The notes beneath the pieces are model-generated. The model made no database searches. It saw nothing but the letters and a program-made list of their open reading frames with translations, and was not told the origin of the DNA. Below, in pieces: positions 27,087-35,389 of a stretch of 64,000 nucleotides of DNA (its first letter is position 1; each line of letters begins with the position of its first letter). The translations under genes and the position numbers were made by a program. The stretch spans positions 1-64,000 of the forward strand of contig NZ_NIRS01000007.1 of the NCBI RefSeq assembly GCF_002934665.1. Direction: 5' to 3'. This stretch comes from Pseudomonas laurylsulfatiphila. GTDB taxonomy: Bacteria > Pseudomonadota > Gammaproteobacteria > Pseudomonadales > Pseudomonadaceae.

Positions 27087-28496
27087 ATGACCGATAACTC
27101 CGGTTTTGAAACGATATCCAACCGTGAACAAGGCTTGCGGCGTCAACTGACGTCGGGGCAGATGAGCATGATCGCCATTGGCGGTGCGATTGGCACCGGG
27201 CTGTTCATGGGTAGCGCCTACGCCATCGGCTATGCCGGGCCGAGCGTGCTGCTCAGCTACGCCATCGGCGCGATCATCACCCTGCTGTTGATGGGCTGCC
27301 TGGCGGAAATGACCGTGGCCCATTCGACCTCGGGTTCATTCGGTGCCTATGCCGAATTCTATGTCAGCCCGCTGGCCGGGTTCCTGGTGCGCTATGCCTA
27401 CTGGGCGGCGATCGTGCTGGCGGTCGGTACGGAAGTGACGGCGGTCGCGATGTACATGAAGTACTGGTTCACCAACGTGCCGGAATGGATCTGGATCGTC
27501 TCGTTCTCCAGTGTACTGATCGTGCTCAACGCCATCAGCGTGAAGACCTTCGGCACCTTCGAGTACTGGTTCTCGACCATCAAGATCGGTGCGATTATCG
27601 GCTTCATCATTCTGGCGGTGTATGTGGTGTTTGGCTCCGGCAACCCGGAATACGGCGTGCATAACTACACCTCCCATGGCGGTTTTTTCCCCAACGGTTT
27701 GCAAGGCATGTGGGTCGCTGTGATCGTGTCGATCTTCAGTTACCTGAGCGTCGAGATGATCGCGGTGGCGGCCGGTGAGGCGAAGGATCCGGAGCAAGCG
27801 GTGAAGAAAGCCTTTCGCGCGACCATCGTGCGCCTGGTGGTGTTCTACCTGCTGACCCTCGCGCTGATGCTGGCGATTGTGCCGTGGGTCCAGGCCGGTA
27901 AAGCCCAGAGCCCGTTCGTCACGGTCATGCAGTCGATCGGGATTCCCGGCGCGACCGGTGTGATGAATTTCGTGATTCTTATTGCGGCGTTGTCGGCGAT
28001 GAACAGTCAGTTGTACATCACCACGCGCATGATGTTCAGCCTGTCCCGTGGTGGTTATGCGCCGAAGTCCATGGGGGTGTTGAGCAAGAGCGGGATTCCG
28101 CTGAACGCATTGCTGCTGTCGAGCTCGGGCATCGCCCTGGCGACCTTGCTCAATATCCTGTATCCGGAAAGTTCGTTCACCTTGATGATGGCGATCTCGA
28201 TGTTTGGCGCCATCTTCACCTGGTTCATGATCTTCCTGACGCACTACTGCTTCCGTCGTTATCACCAGCGCAACGGCGAACGCAAACTGTCGTTCCGCAT
28301 GCGGCTGTTCCCCTACTCGACCCTGTTGGGGCTGGTGTTGATGGGCGCGGTGATGATCACCACCTACTTCACCGACGCCTTCAAGATGACCTTGGTCTTC
28401 GGTGTGCCTTTCCTGGTGGTACTCACGGTGATCTACGGCATCTTTTTCAGAAAACCCAAGACTGCCGAAGCCTTGCGCCCGTTGCCCAAGGTCTAG
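27087..28496 (+). CDS. Amino acid permease of the kynurenine cluster
   Basis: This is a 469-residue APC/AAT-family symporter with about 12 transmembrane helices, opening with IAIGGAIGTGLFMGSAYAIGYAGPS and containing SVEMIAVAAGEAKDPEQA. It is the last gene of the kynU-oprD-permease run. P. aeruginosa has a probable permease gene next to kynU, which supports a role in importing kynurenine or tryptophan. It is clearly different from the AroP-like permease at 17851-19254. Confidence 0.85.
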   Translation: MTDNSGFETISNREQGLRRQLTSGQMSMIAIGGAIGTGLFMGSAYAIGYAGPSVLLSYAIGAIITLLLMGCLAEMTVAHSTSGSFGAYAEFYVSPLAGFLVRYAYWAAIVLAVGTEVTAVAMYMKYWFTNVPEWIWIVSFSSVLIVLNAISVKTFGTFEYWFSTIKIGAIIGFIILAVYVVFGSGNPEYGVHNYTSHGGFFPNGLQGMWVAVIVSIFSYLSVEMIAVAAGEAKDPEQAVKKAFRATIVRLVVFYLLTLALMLAIVPWVQAGKAQSPFVTVMQSIGIPGATGVMNFVILIAALSAMNSQLYITTRMMFSLSRGGYAPKSMGVLSKSGIPLNALLLSSSGIALATLLNILYPESSFTLMMAISMFGAIFTWFMIFLTHYCFRRYHQRNGERKLSFRMRLFPYSTLLGLVLMGAVMITTYFTDAFKMTLVFGVPFLVVLTVIYGIFFRKPKTAEALRPLPKV

Positions 28497-28526
28497 TCTG
28501 CAAGCAACTCGGCGGGGCGGCAGTCT

Positions 28527-29417
28527 TCAAAGGCTGTCGCCCTGCAATGCCTCGAACAAGGCTCTGGCATAACCGGGCAGGTTGTCGAATGAGCGGGCAC
28601 AGAGCAGCAGTTTGCGCTGCGCCCAGTCTTCCTCTAGCGCGACACTTTTCAACGGCTCATCGAGCGACCCACGCTGGATCGCCGCCAGCGGCACAATCGC
28701 TAATCCGGCGCCGTGGGCGACCATGCGCATCAAACCGTCGAAGCCGTCGGCGCGAATGCGGATCTGCATTCGCGAGCCGATGTGCAGCGCCTGTTCCTCC
28801 AGGTACACGGCGAGGGCGCTGTTGGCGTTCAGGCCGACGTAATCGTGACGCAGCGTGTCGCTGAAACTCACCGAGGCCCCCTGTGCCAAAGGATGTTCGC
28901 GGGGCATGATCAGCACCAGCGGATCATCGCGAAACGGTCGGGTTTGGAGGTCGTGGGTGTCGATGGCGTCGGAGACGATACCGAGGTCCGCCGCGCCCTG
29001 GCGCAAGGCGTGGGTGATGCGGGCGCTGGGCAGTTCCTGCAGGTCGATGTCGAGGTTGGGGTGGCTGTGCAGGAAGTCCGCGAGCAACTCCGGCAGGTAC
29101 TCGGTGATTGCCGTGGTATTGCACAGCAGCCGCACCTGGCCCTTGACGCCCTTGGCGTATTCGGCCAGTTCCTGTTGCAGGCGTTCGGCCTGTTGCAGCA
29201 GAACCCGGGCGTGCCGGGCGAGGGCATCGCCGGCCGGTGTCGGGCTGACCCCGCGACGGTTGCGCTGAAGAAACTCGACGCCCAGTGATGCCTCCATGGC
29301 GCGAATTCGTGCGCTGGCCGCCGCGAGTGACAGATGACTGCGTGCGGCGCCGGCGGTGATGTTGCCGGTGTCGAGGATGTTCAGGTACAGGCGCAGGTCG
29401 GTCAGGTCGAAGTGCAT
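28527..29417 (-). CDS. LysR-family regulator, intact paralogue of the 14.8-15.4 kb pseudogene
   Basis: This is a 296-residue LysR regulator: HTH TDLRLYLNILDTGNITAGAARSH..., hinge, and PBP2-like effector domain with IVSDAIDTHDLQTRPFRDDPLVLIMPREHPLA. It is divergent from a TauE/SafE exporter gene 217 bp away, its probable target. The N-terminal 88 codons and the ~30 bp upstream are nearly the same as those of the pseudogene, so one is a duplicate of the other. It converges on the permease gene with a 30-bp gap. Confidence 0.88.
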   Translation of the reverse strand: MHFDLTDLRLYLNILDTGNITAGAARSHLSLAAASARIRAMEASLGVEFLQRNRRGVSPTPAGDALARHARVLLQQAERLQQELAEYAKGVKGQVRLLCNTTAITEYLPELLADFLHSHPNLDIDLQELPSARITHALRQGAADLGIVSDAIDTHDLQTRPFRDDPLVLIMPREHPLAQGASVSFSDTLRHDYVGLNANSALAVYLEEQALHIGSRMQIRIRADGFDGLMRMVAHGAGLAIVPLAAIQRGSLDEPLKSVALEEDWAQRKLLLCARSFDNLPGYARALFEALQGDSL

Positions 29418-29455
29418 TACAGCAACCTCTGGATGTGTGTCGTCTGGGAGGGTGT

Positions 29456-29532
29456 CATCGCGAGCAGGCTCGCTCCTACAGTGGTTATGTGTTGTTCACA
29501 AATCCCTTGTAGGAGCGAGCCTGCTCGCGATG
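29456..29532. repeat. REP doublet (GAGCGAGC family)
   Basis: Inverted ATCGCGAGCAGGCTCGCTCC and GGAGCGAGCCTGCTCGCGA lie about 35 bp apart in the LysR/TauE divergent intergenic region, 40 bp upstream of the LysR start. Promoters here must lie on either side of it. Confidence 0.85.
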
Positions 29533-29634
29533 GCGTCAGATGCCGCACCCGGTTATTCAGACTCTTGTCTTGCAAGAGGCAACCTCAGTATATGGCAGAT
29601 TTTCAATCAACCCCTGCGGGCCCACCATAGCCCC

Positions 29635-30399
29635 ATGAACACACTCTCGGCGTTTTACCAGAATCTCGGATTGGCCCTGTCACTGTTGGTCATCTGCACC
29701 TTTGTGCTGGCCGGCATGATCAAGGGCGTGATCGGCCTCGGCCTGCCAACGGTTGCCATGGGACTGCTGGGTCTGGCTATGGCACCGTCGCAGGCAGCCG
29801 CGCTATTGATCATTCCGGCAACGCTCACCAACGTCTGGCAACTGGCATTCGGCGGGCATTTGTCCGGGTTGGTCAAACGACTGTGGCCGATGTTACTGAC
29901 GATTTTCATCGGCACCGGGGCGGGCACGCTGTGGATCGGCATGAGTGGTGGCCATTGGGTTGTGCGAGGGTTGGGCGCTGCGTTGTTGCTGTATGCACTG
30001 AGCGGATTGTGCCTGCCGACCTTGCGCGTAGGACCCCACCGTGAACGCTGGCTCGGTCCACTGTGCGGCCTGCTGACCGGCGTCATCACTTCGGCCACCG
30101 GCGTGTTCGTGATTCCGGCGGTGCCCTATCTGCAAGCGCTGGGTTTGAGCCGGGACGAACTGGTGCAGGCGCTGGGCCTGTCGTTCACCGTCTCGACCCT
30201 GGCCCTGGCCGGTGGCTTGTTATGGCGCGGTGCGCTCGGCGGGGGCGAGTTGAGCGCGTCGCTGCTGGCGCTGATCCCGGCCATGCTCGGCATGTGGCTG
30301 GGGCAATCGCTGCGCCAGCGGATCAGCGCCCTGTGGTTCAAGCGTGTGTTTTTCGTTGGCCTGGGTGTGCTCGGCGGCCATTTGCTGATCAGCGGCTAG
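29635..30399 (+). CDS. TauE/SafE-family (sulfite/organoanion) permease
   Basis: This is a 254-residue inner-membrane protein with about eight predicted helices and the family's two repeated halves (AGMIKGVIGLGLPTVAMGLL near the start; GLLTGVITSATGVFVIPAVPYLQ in the middle). TauE/SafE members export sulfite or sulfoacetate, or carry other organic anions. The substrate here is unknown. The ATG was set at MNTLSAFY, because the upstream open frame is REP DNA. The tail overlaps the convergent YgiN-like gene by 11 bp. Confidence 0.85.
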   Translation: MNTLSAFYQNLGLALSLLVICTFVLAGMIKGVIGLGLPTVAMGLLGLAMAPSQAAALLIIPATLTNVWQLAFGGHLSGLVKRLWPMLLTIFIGTGAGTLWIGMSGGHWVVRGLGAALLLYALSGLCLPTLRVGPHRERWLGPLCGLLTGVITSATGVFVIPAVPYLQALGLSRDELVQALGLSFTVSTLALAGGLLWRGALGGGELSASLLALIPAMLGMWLGQSLRQRISALWFKRVFFVGLGVLGGHLLISG

Positions 30400-30703
30400 C
30401 GGACGACGGGCTGATCATGTCGATGGCGCGGATGTCGAAGTCCCGTTCCAGATACTCATCGCGCTGCTCAAGGAACTGCTTCATGTGCGGCAGGTTCGAG
30501 TGCACGTCCAGATGGGCCTGGGACTGCCAGATCTCATAGAAAATGAACAGGGTCGGGTCCTGTTTGTCGCGCAGCATGTGGTATTCGATGCAGCCGGGTT
30601 CGGCGCGGCTTGCTTCCACGTAGCCGCTGAAAAACGCTTCGAAGGCGTCGGATTTTTCCGGACGGGTCTTGGCGTGCAGAATGAAGCCCTGGATTTCACT
30701 CAT
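30389..30703 (-). CDS. YgiN-like antibiotic-biosynthesis-monooxygenase (ABM) domain protein
   Basis: This is a 104-residue single ABM domain (ferredoxin-like fold, dimeric): GFILHAKTRPEKSDAFEAFF, then EPGCIEYHMLRDKQDPTLFIFYEIW and the SxLPHMKQF segment. Relatives such as YgiN act on quinols. It is divergent from mdaB, a quinone reductase (30866). In E. coli mdaB and ygiN are also neighbours, so a shared quinone-redox cycle is plausible. Confidence 0.88.
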   Translation of the reverse strand: MSEIQGFILHAKTRPEKSDAFEAFFSGYVEASRAEPGCIEYHMLRDKQDPTLFIFYEIWQSQAHLDVHSNLPHMKQFLEQRDEYLERDFDIRAIDMISPSSASR

Positions 30704-30865
30704 CTACATCTCTCCTCAGGTCAGAATGGACGCCAGTCTAAGGCAACAATCGACTGTTGATTCGTGCTTGTGGGTCAAATGAATTTTGCCAAAACGACGC
30801 TTATTCCGCGCGAGGCCGATCGGTACTCTGCCGCCATCGATTCCCGACCCTTCCCGAGACCTTCC

Positions 30866-31456
30866 ATGAAAAAAGTCCTGTTGCTCAACGGCGGCAAACA
30901 ATTTGCGCACTCCGACGGCCGCTACAACACCACCCTGCATGAAGCCGCGTTGAGCGTGCTGGATCGCGGTGGTGTGGATATCAAAACCACCTTCATCGAC
31001 GAGGGCTACGACGTCGCCGAAGAAGTGGCCAAGTTTCTCTGGGCCGACGTGATCATTTACCAGATGCCCGGCTGGTGGATGGGCGCGCCGTGGACCGTGA
31101 AGAAGTACATCGATGAAGTCTTCACCGAAGGTCATGGCAGCCTCTACGCCAGCGACGGCCGCACCCGTTCCGACGCGTCGCAGAAGTACGGCAGCGGCGG
31201 CCTGATCCACGGCAAGCAGTACATGTTGTCGCTGACCTGGAACGCCCCGCAGCAAGCCTTCGACGACCCGACCGATTTCTTCGAAGCCAAAGGTGTGGAC
31301 GCGGTGTACTTCCCGTTCCACAAGGCCAACGAGTTCCTTGGCATGACCGGTTTGCCGACCTTCCTGTGCGTAGACGTGATGAAGCGCCCGAACATCGAAG
31401 GCGATGTGGCGCGTTATGAGCAGCATTTGACTGAGGTGTTTGGCCTCAAGGCATGA
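30866..31456 (+). CDS. mdaB: NADPH:quinone reductase MdaB
   Basis: This is a 196-residue Flavodoxin_2-fold FAD/NADPH quinone reductase: MKKVLLLNGGKQFAHSDGRYN, VIIYQMPGWWMGAPWTVKKYIDEVF and GLIHGKQYMLSLTWNAP. It reduces quinones by two electrons, limiting semiquinone-derived oxidants. ATG 30866 was chosen from the conserved family start. The open frame upstream has no similarity. It is paired with divergent YgiN-like and downstream LysR genes. Confidence 0.9.
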   Translation: MKKVLLLNGGKQFAHSDGRYNTTLHEAALSVLDRGGVDIKTTFIDEGYDVAEEVAKFLWADVIIYQMPGWWMGAPWTVKKYIDEVFTEGHGSLYASDGRTRSDASQKYGSGGLIHGKQYMLSLTWNAPQQAFDDPTDFFEAKGVDAVYFPFHKANEFLGMTGLPTFLCVDVMKRPNIEGDVARYEQHLTEVFGLKA

Positions 31457-31489
31457 CGCTCGGCTACTATCGATACCTGAAGCCAGAAC

Positions 31490-31557
31490 CTGTAGGAGCC
31501 GGCTTGCCGGCGATGGCGCTCATGAGGACGCAATCGCCGGCAAGCCGGGCTCCTACG
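31490..31557. repeat. REP doublet, GCCGGCTTGCCGGCG variant
   Basis: TAGGAGCCGGCTTGCCGGCGA and its inverted copy lie between mdaB and the LysR gene. The core differs from the GAGCGAGC family while keeping the TAGGAGC edge. Confidence 0.8.
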
Positions 31558-31602
31558 AAAAGCGATTTAAGCGTTGTGCTGAATTATCGATAAGGGACAC
31601 AC

Positions 31603-32514
31603 GTGAAAGCCAGATCCGATGAATTGCAGATATTCGTCTGCGTAATTGAATGCGGGTCGATTTCTGCGGCGGCCGAGCAGGTCGGGCAAACGCCTTCGGC
31701 GGTCAGCCGTACGCTGTCGCGGCTGGAGGCCAAGCTCGACACCACCTTGATCAATCGCACCACGCGACGCATGGACCTGACGGAGGAGGGCAAGTACTTC
31801 TTCGAGCACGCCAAGCGCATTCTCGATCAGATGGACGAGCTCGAAGAGCGCCTGTCCTCGCGCCAGCAAACACCGTCCGGGCGCCTGCGGATCAACGCCG
31901 CATCACCCTTCATGCTGCACGCCATCGTGCCCTACATCGATGAATTCCGCAGGCTCTACCCGGACATCCAACTCGAACTCAACAGCAATGACTTGATCAT
32001 CGACCTGCTGGAGCAGAGCACTGACATCGCCATTCGCATCGGCACCCTGACCGACTCGACACTGCATGCCCGCTCCCTCGGTTGCAGCCCGCTGCACATC
32101 GTCGCCAGCCCGGCCTACCTGGAAAAGCACGGCACACCGCAGGCCGTGGCTGACCTGGCCAACCATACGCTACTGGGGTTCACCCAGAACGAAGGCCTCA
32201 ACCAATGGCCGCTGCGTTATGTGCATGGTGATCGCTGGCCGATCCAGGCGTCGATCAGCGCCTCCAGCGGCGAGACCATCCGCCATCTGGCACTGGACGG
32301 CCAGGGCATCGCCAGCCTGTCGCATTTCATGACCATCGAAGACATTCGTGCCGGACGCTTGAAAGTGTTGCTGGCCGAATTCAACAGCGGCTACCGCCAG
32401 CCGATCAATGCGGTGTACTACCGCAACTCGCAGCTGGCCTTGCGGATTCAATGTTTCCTGGACTTTATCCAGGGCAAGTTGGCGGATTATGCGAGCGCGG
32501 ATTTCAAAGGCTGA
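31603..32514 (+). CDS. LysR-family regulator adjacent to mdaB
   Basis: This is a 303-residue LysR regulator with HTH DELQIFVCVIECGSISAAAEQVGQTPSAVSRTLSRLE and effector domain about 90-300. It starts at GTG 31603, with AAGGGA 9 bases upstream and family similarity starting at once. It lies downstream of mdaB in the same direction and is its likely regulator, acting at the mdaB/ygiN divergent promoter. It is of the group of LTTRs with short recognition helix and Arg-rich dimer helix. Confidence 0.87.
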   Translation: MKARSDELQIFVCVIECGSISAAAEQVGQTPSAVSRTLSRLEAKLDTTLINRTTRRMDLTEEGKYFFEHAKRILDQMDELEERLSSRQQTPSGRLRINAASPFMLHAIVPYIDEFRRLYPDIQLELNSNDLIIDLLEQSTDIAIRIGTLTDSTLHARSLGCSPLHIVASPAYLEKHGTPQAVADLANHTLLGFTQNEGLNQWPLRYVHGDRWPIQASISASSGETIRHLALDGQGIASLSHFMTIEDIRAGRLKVLLAEFNSGYRQPINAVYYRNSQLALRIQCFLDFIQGKLADYASADFKG

Positions 32515-32617
32515 TTCGTGACCCCTGCGCAAGAGTGAATTGGTCCAGCAGGGATTTTTCGTCAGTCATCGCTACCGGATACTCCTTGCATCACTTATCC
32601 ATGCAGGGAGTTTCTCC

Positions 32618-33511
32618 ATGAACGTATTCGTTACCGGCGCTGCCGGATTTATCGGCGGTTCCATCGCCACGGGCCTGGTCCAGGCCGGCCACGCTGTCAC
32701 CGGTCTGGTGCGCAGCGCCGAACAGGCCGATGAGCTGCGTGCACTGGGCATTTCTCCGGTGGTGGGCAGTCTGGACGACCGCGACCTGTTGACCGATCAG
32801 GCGCTCGCTGCCGATGCAGTGATCAACGCGGCCAGCAGCGATCATCGTGGCGCGGTGGAAGCCTTGCTTGATGCCTTGCGCGGCTCTGGCAAGGTGTTCC
32901 TGCACACCAGCGGTTCGAGCATTGTCGGTGATGCCTCGGGCGGCCAATCCAGCGATGTCATCTACTTCGAAGACAACCTGCCGGAACCGACCGTCGACAA
33001 GGCGGCGCGCGTGGCCATCGATAACCTGATCCTGGCGGCGGCCATGGAGGGGGTGAACTCGGCAGTGATCTGCAACACCTTGATCTACGGCCACAGCCTG
33101 GGCGTCCATCGCGACAGCGTGCAGCTGCCGCGCCTGCTCAAACAGGCGCGCAAAAGCGGCGTGGTGCGCCATGTCGGCACGGGCCGCAACATCTGGTCCA
33201 ACGTGCACATCGAGGACGTGGTTGCGCTGTACCTGCTGGCACTGAATCAAAATGTACCCGGCACGTTCTACTTTGTTGAAAGCGGTGAAGCGTCGTTCAT
33301 CGACATGACCACGGCGATGGCCCACGCGCTGAACCTGGGCGAGCCACAGGACTGGCCGCTCAAGGAGGCCGAAGCCGAGTGGGGCTATGAAATGGCCAAC
33401 TATGGTCTGGGTTCCAACAGTCGGGTTCGCGGCAAGCATGCGCGGGAACTGTTGGGTTGGGTGCCGAAGCGCACTTCGGTGGTTGAGTGGATTCGCGACG
33501 AAATGGTTTGA
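32618..33511 (+). CDS. NAD(P)-dependent epimerase/dehydratase-like SDR
   Basis: This is a 297-residue extended short-chain dehydrogenase: NAD(P) motif VTGAAGFIGGSIATGL at the N-terminus, and the central LHTSGSSIVGD (Ser of the catalytic site). The usual YxxxK is not clear, with INVSIDN-type residues elsewhere, so it may be an atypical SDR. ATG 32618 follows GGGAG by 8 bases. Substrate is unknown. It follows the mdaB-LysR pair in the same direction. Confidence 0.8.
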   Translation: MNVFVTGAAGFIGGSIATGLVQAGHAVTGLVRSAEQADELRALGISPVVGSLDDRDLLTDQALAADAVINAASSDHRGAVEALLDALRGSGKVFLHTSGSSIVGDASGGQSSDVIYFEDNLPEPTVDKAARVAIDNLILAAAMEGVNSAVICNTLIYGHSLGVHRDSVQLPRLLKQARKSGVVRHVGTGRNIWSNVHIEDVVALYLLALNQNVPGTFYFVESGEASFIDMTTAMAHALNLGEPQDWPLKEAEAEWGYEMANYGLGSNSRVRGKHARELLGWVPKRTSVVEWIRDEMV

Positions 33512-33536
33512 GTTCGCTTTAGACCGCGTCATCGTT

Positions 33537-33631
33537 CATCGCGAGCAGGCTCGCTCCCACAAGGGTTTTGCGTCGTACACAAATTTTGTGACCGGTGTAG
33601 ATCAATTGTGGGAGCGAGCCTGCTCGCGAAG
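33537..33631. repeat. REP doublet (GAGCGAGC family)
   Basis: TCATCGCGAGCAGGCTCGCTCCCAC and its inverted copy (TGGGAGCGAGCCTGCTCGCGA) are about 45 bp apart, between the SDR and the SulP gene. Confidence 0.85.
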
Positions 33632-33723
33632 CTTTTTCAGCAACCCATTAACTGGCCGCGCTGCCCTCGATTCCGTAACATCCGCACACTCTTTTTCGTC
33701 TCTCCCTGTGTGCGGTCCCCCCC

Positions 33724-35169
33724 ATGAAAGCAAAACGTCTACGCGCCGATGTCCTGGCCGGGCTTACCACGTCCTTCGCCCTGTTGCCCGAGTGCATCGC
33801 TTTCGCCTTGGTGGCCCACCTCAATCCGCTGATGGGGCTCTATGGCGCGTTCATCATCTGCACCCTGACGGCGCTGTTCGGCGGGCGACCGGGCATGGTG
33901 TCCGGCGCGGCCGGCTCGATGGCCGTGGTGATCGTCGCGCTGGTGGTGCAACACGGCGTGCAGTACTTGCTGGCCACGGTGTTGCTGGGCGGGCTGATCA
34001 TGATGGCGTTCGGGCTGCTCAAGCTCGGCAAGCTGGTGCGCATGGTGCCGCATCCGGTGATGCTCGGCTTCGTCAACGGCCTGGCGATCATCATTGCCCT
34101 GGCGCAACTGGAGCACTTCAAGGACGGTGAGGCCTGGCTCAGCGGCACGCCGCTGTACATGATGCTTGGCCTGGTCGCGGTGACCATGGCCGTTGTCTAC
34201 GTATTGCCGCGCCTGACCCGCACCGTGCCGCCGGCGCTGGTGGCGATTCTCGGCGTGGGCCTGGCGGTGTATCTGCTTGGCTTGCCAACCCGCACCCTGG
34301 GCGACATGGCGCACATTGCCGGTGGCCTGCCGACGCTGGCGCTGCCGGACATCGCGTGGAATCTGGACACCCTGCGCATCATCGCGCCCTACGCGATCCT
34401 GATGGCGCTGGTCGGGTTGCTGGAAACCCTGTTGACCCTCAACCTCACCGACGAAATCACCGAGAGCCGTGGCTACCCGGATCGCGAGTGCGTAGCGCTG
34501 GGGGCGGCGAATGTGCTGTCCGGTGCGTTCGGCGGCATGGGCGGTTGCGCCATGATCGGCCAGACCGTGATCAACCTCAGTTCCGGCGGCCGCGGACGCT
34601 TGTCCGGGGTGGTGGCCGGGGTGTCGATCCTGCTGTTCATCCTGTTTCTGTCGCCGCTGATCGAGCGCATTCCATTGGCCGCGCTGGTCGGGGTGATGTT
34701 CGTGGTGTCGCAACAGACCTTCGCCTGGGCCTCGTTGCGGGTGCTGAACAAGGTGCCGCTCAACGACGTGCTGGTGATCATCGCGGTAACGGTGATTACC
34801 GTGTTCACCGACCTGGCCACCGCGGTGCTCTGCGGCATCATCATCGCGGCGCTGAACTTTGCCTGGCAACAGGCCCGCCAGCTGTATGCCGACAGTCATC
34901 TGGAGAACGACGGCAGCAAGCTGTACCGGGTGCATGGCACGCTGTTCTTCGCCTCGACCACACCCTTTCTCAATCAGTTCGATCCGGCCAACGACCCGGC
35001 GCAAGTGACCCTGGATTGCCAGCACCTGAGCTTCGTCGACTACTCGGCCATCGCCGCGCTGGGTACCTTGCGCGAGCGCTACGCCAAGGCCGGCAAGCAC
35101 TTGCGGGTGCTGCACTTGTCCGAGCGCTGCAAGAAATTGCTCAAGCGTGCCCGGATGCAGCACGACTGA
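33724..35169 (+). CDS. SulP-family anion transporter with STAS domain
   Basis: This is a 481-residue SLC26/SulP permease: N-terminal ADVLAGLTTSFALLPECIAFALVAHL (transmembrane 1-2), about 12-14 membrane segments to residue 400, then a C-terminal STAS domain (YRVHGTLFFASTTPFLNQF ... LDCQHLSFVDYSAI). Substrates in the family are sulfate, bicarbonate or dicarboxylates; here it is unknown. No clear Shine-Dalgarno precedes the ATG. An 11-bp-arm hairpin follows. Confidence 0.87.
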   Translation: MKAKRLRADVLAGLTTSFALLPECIAFALVAHLNPLMGLYGAFIICTLTALFGGRPGMVSGAAGSMAVVIVALVVQHGVQYLLATVLLGGLIMMAFGLLKLGKLVRMVPHPVMLGFVNGLAIIIALAQLEHFKDGEAWLSGTPLYMMLGLVAVTMAVVYVLPRLTRTVPPALVAILGVGLAVYLLGLPTRTLGDMAHIAGGLPTLALPDIAWNLDTLRIIAPYAILMALVGLLETLLTLNLTDEITESRGYPDRECVALGAANVLSGAFGGMGGCAMIGQTVINLSSGGRGRLSGVVAGVSILLFILFLSPLIERIPLAALVGVMFVVSQQTFAWASLRVLNKVPLNDVLVIIAVTVITVFTDLATAVLCGIIIAALNFAWQQARQLYADSHLENDGSKLYRVHGTLFFASTTPFLNQFDPANDPAQVTLDCQHLSFVDYSAIAALGTLRERYAKAGKHLRVLHLSERCKKLLKRARMQHD

Positions 35170-35180
35170 GGCCAGTCATT

Positions 35181-35212
35181 CGATCTTTCCCACGCTGAGC
35201 GGGGAAAGATCG
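35181..35212 (+). terminator. Hairpin after the SulP gene
   Basis: CGATCTTTCCC and GGGAAAGATCG pair perfectly around a 10-base loop, 12 bp after the stop. There is no T tract after it on the plus strand, so it may be a transcript-stabilising stem rather than a full intrinsic terminator. Confidence 0.45.
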
Positions 35213-35389
35213 GACTGTCGGCTATGAAAATTCATACAGCCGACTTTCATAATTCGCGACACGCCATGCCTCTGCGCGACACCCCTTACCTCTGCACGAA
35301 AATTACTTTCACCTCGTTTGAAAATCACCTGCCGAAATGTTTTAAGAGTTTCACAAATATTTCGACGTGACCCTCTCGAGGAGTACCGC

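Noticed and set aside
17851..28496. Prophage or insertion sequence near the ant/kyn genes
   Set aside because: No transposase, integrase or terminal repeats other than REP units.
33739..35163. 474-residue His/Gln-rich minus-strand frame opposite the SulP gene
   Set aside because: Composition (H, Q, R runs) is typical of an antisense shadow of a Leu/Ala/Val-rich membrane protein.
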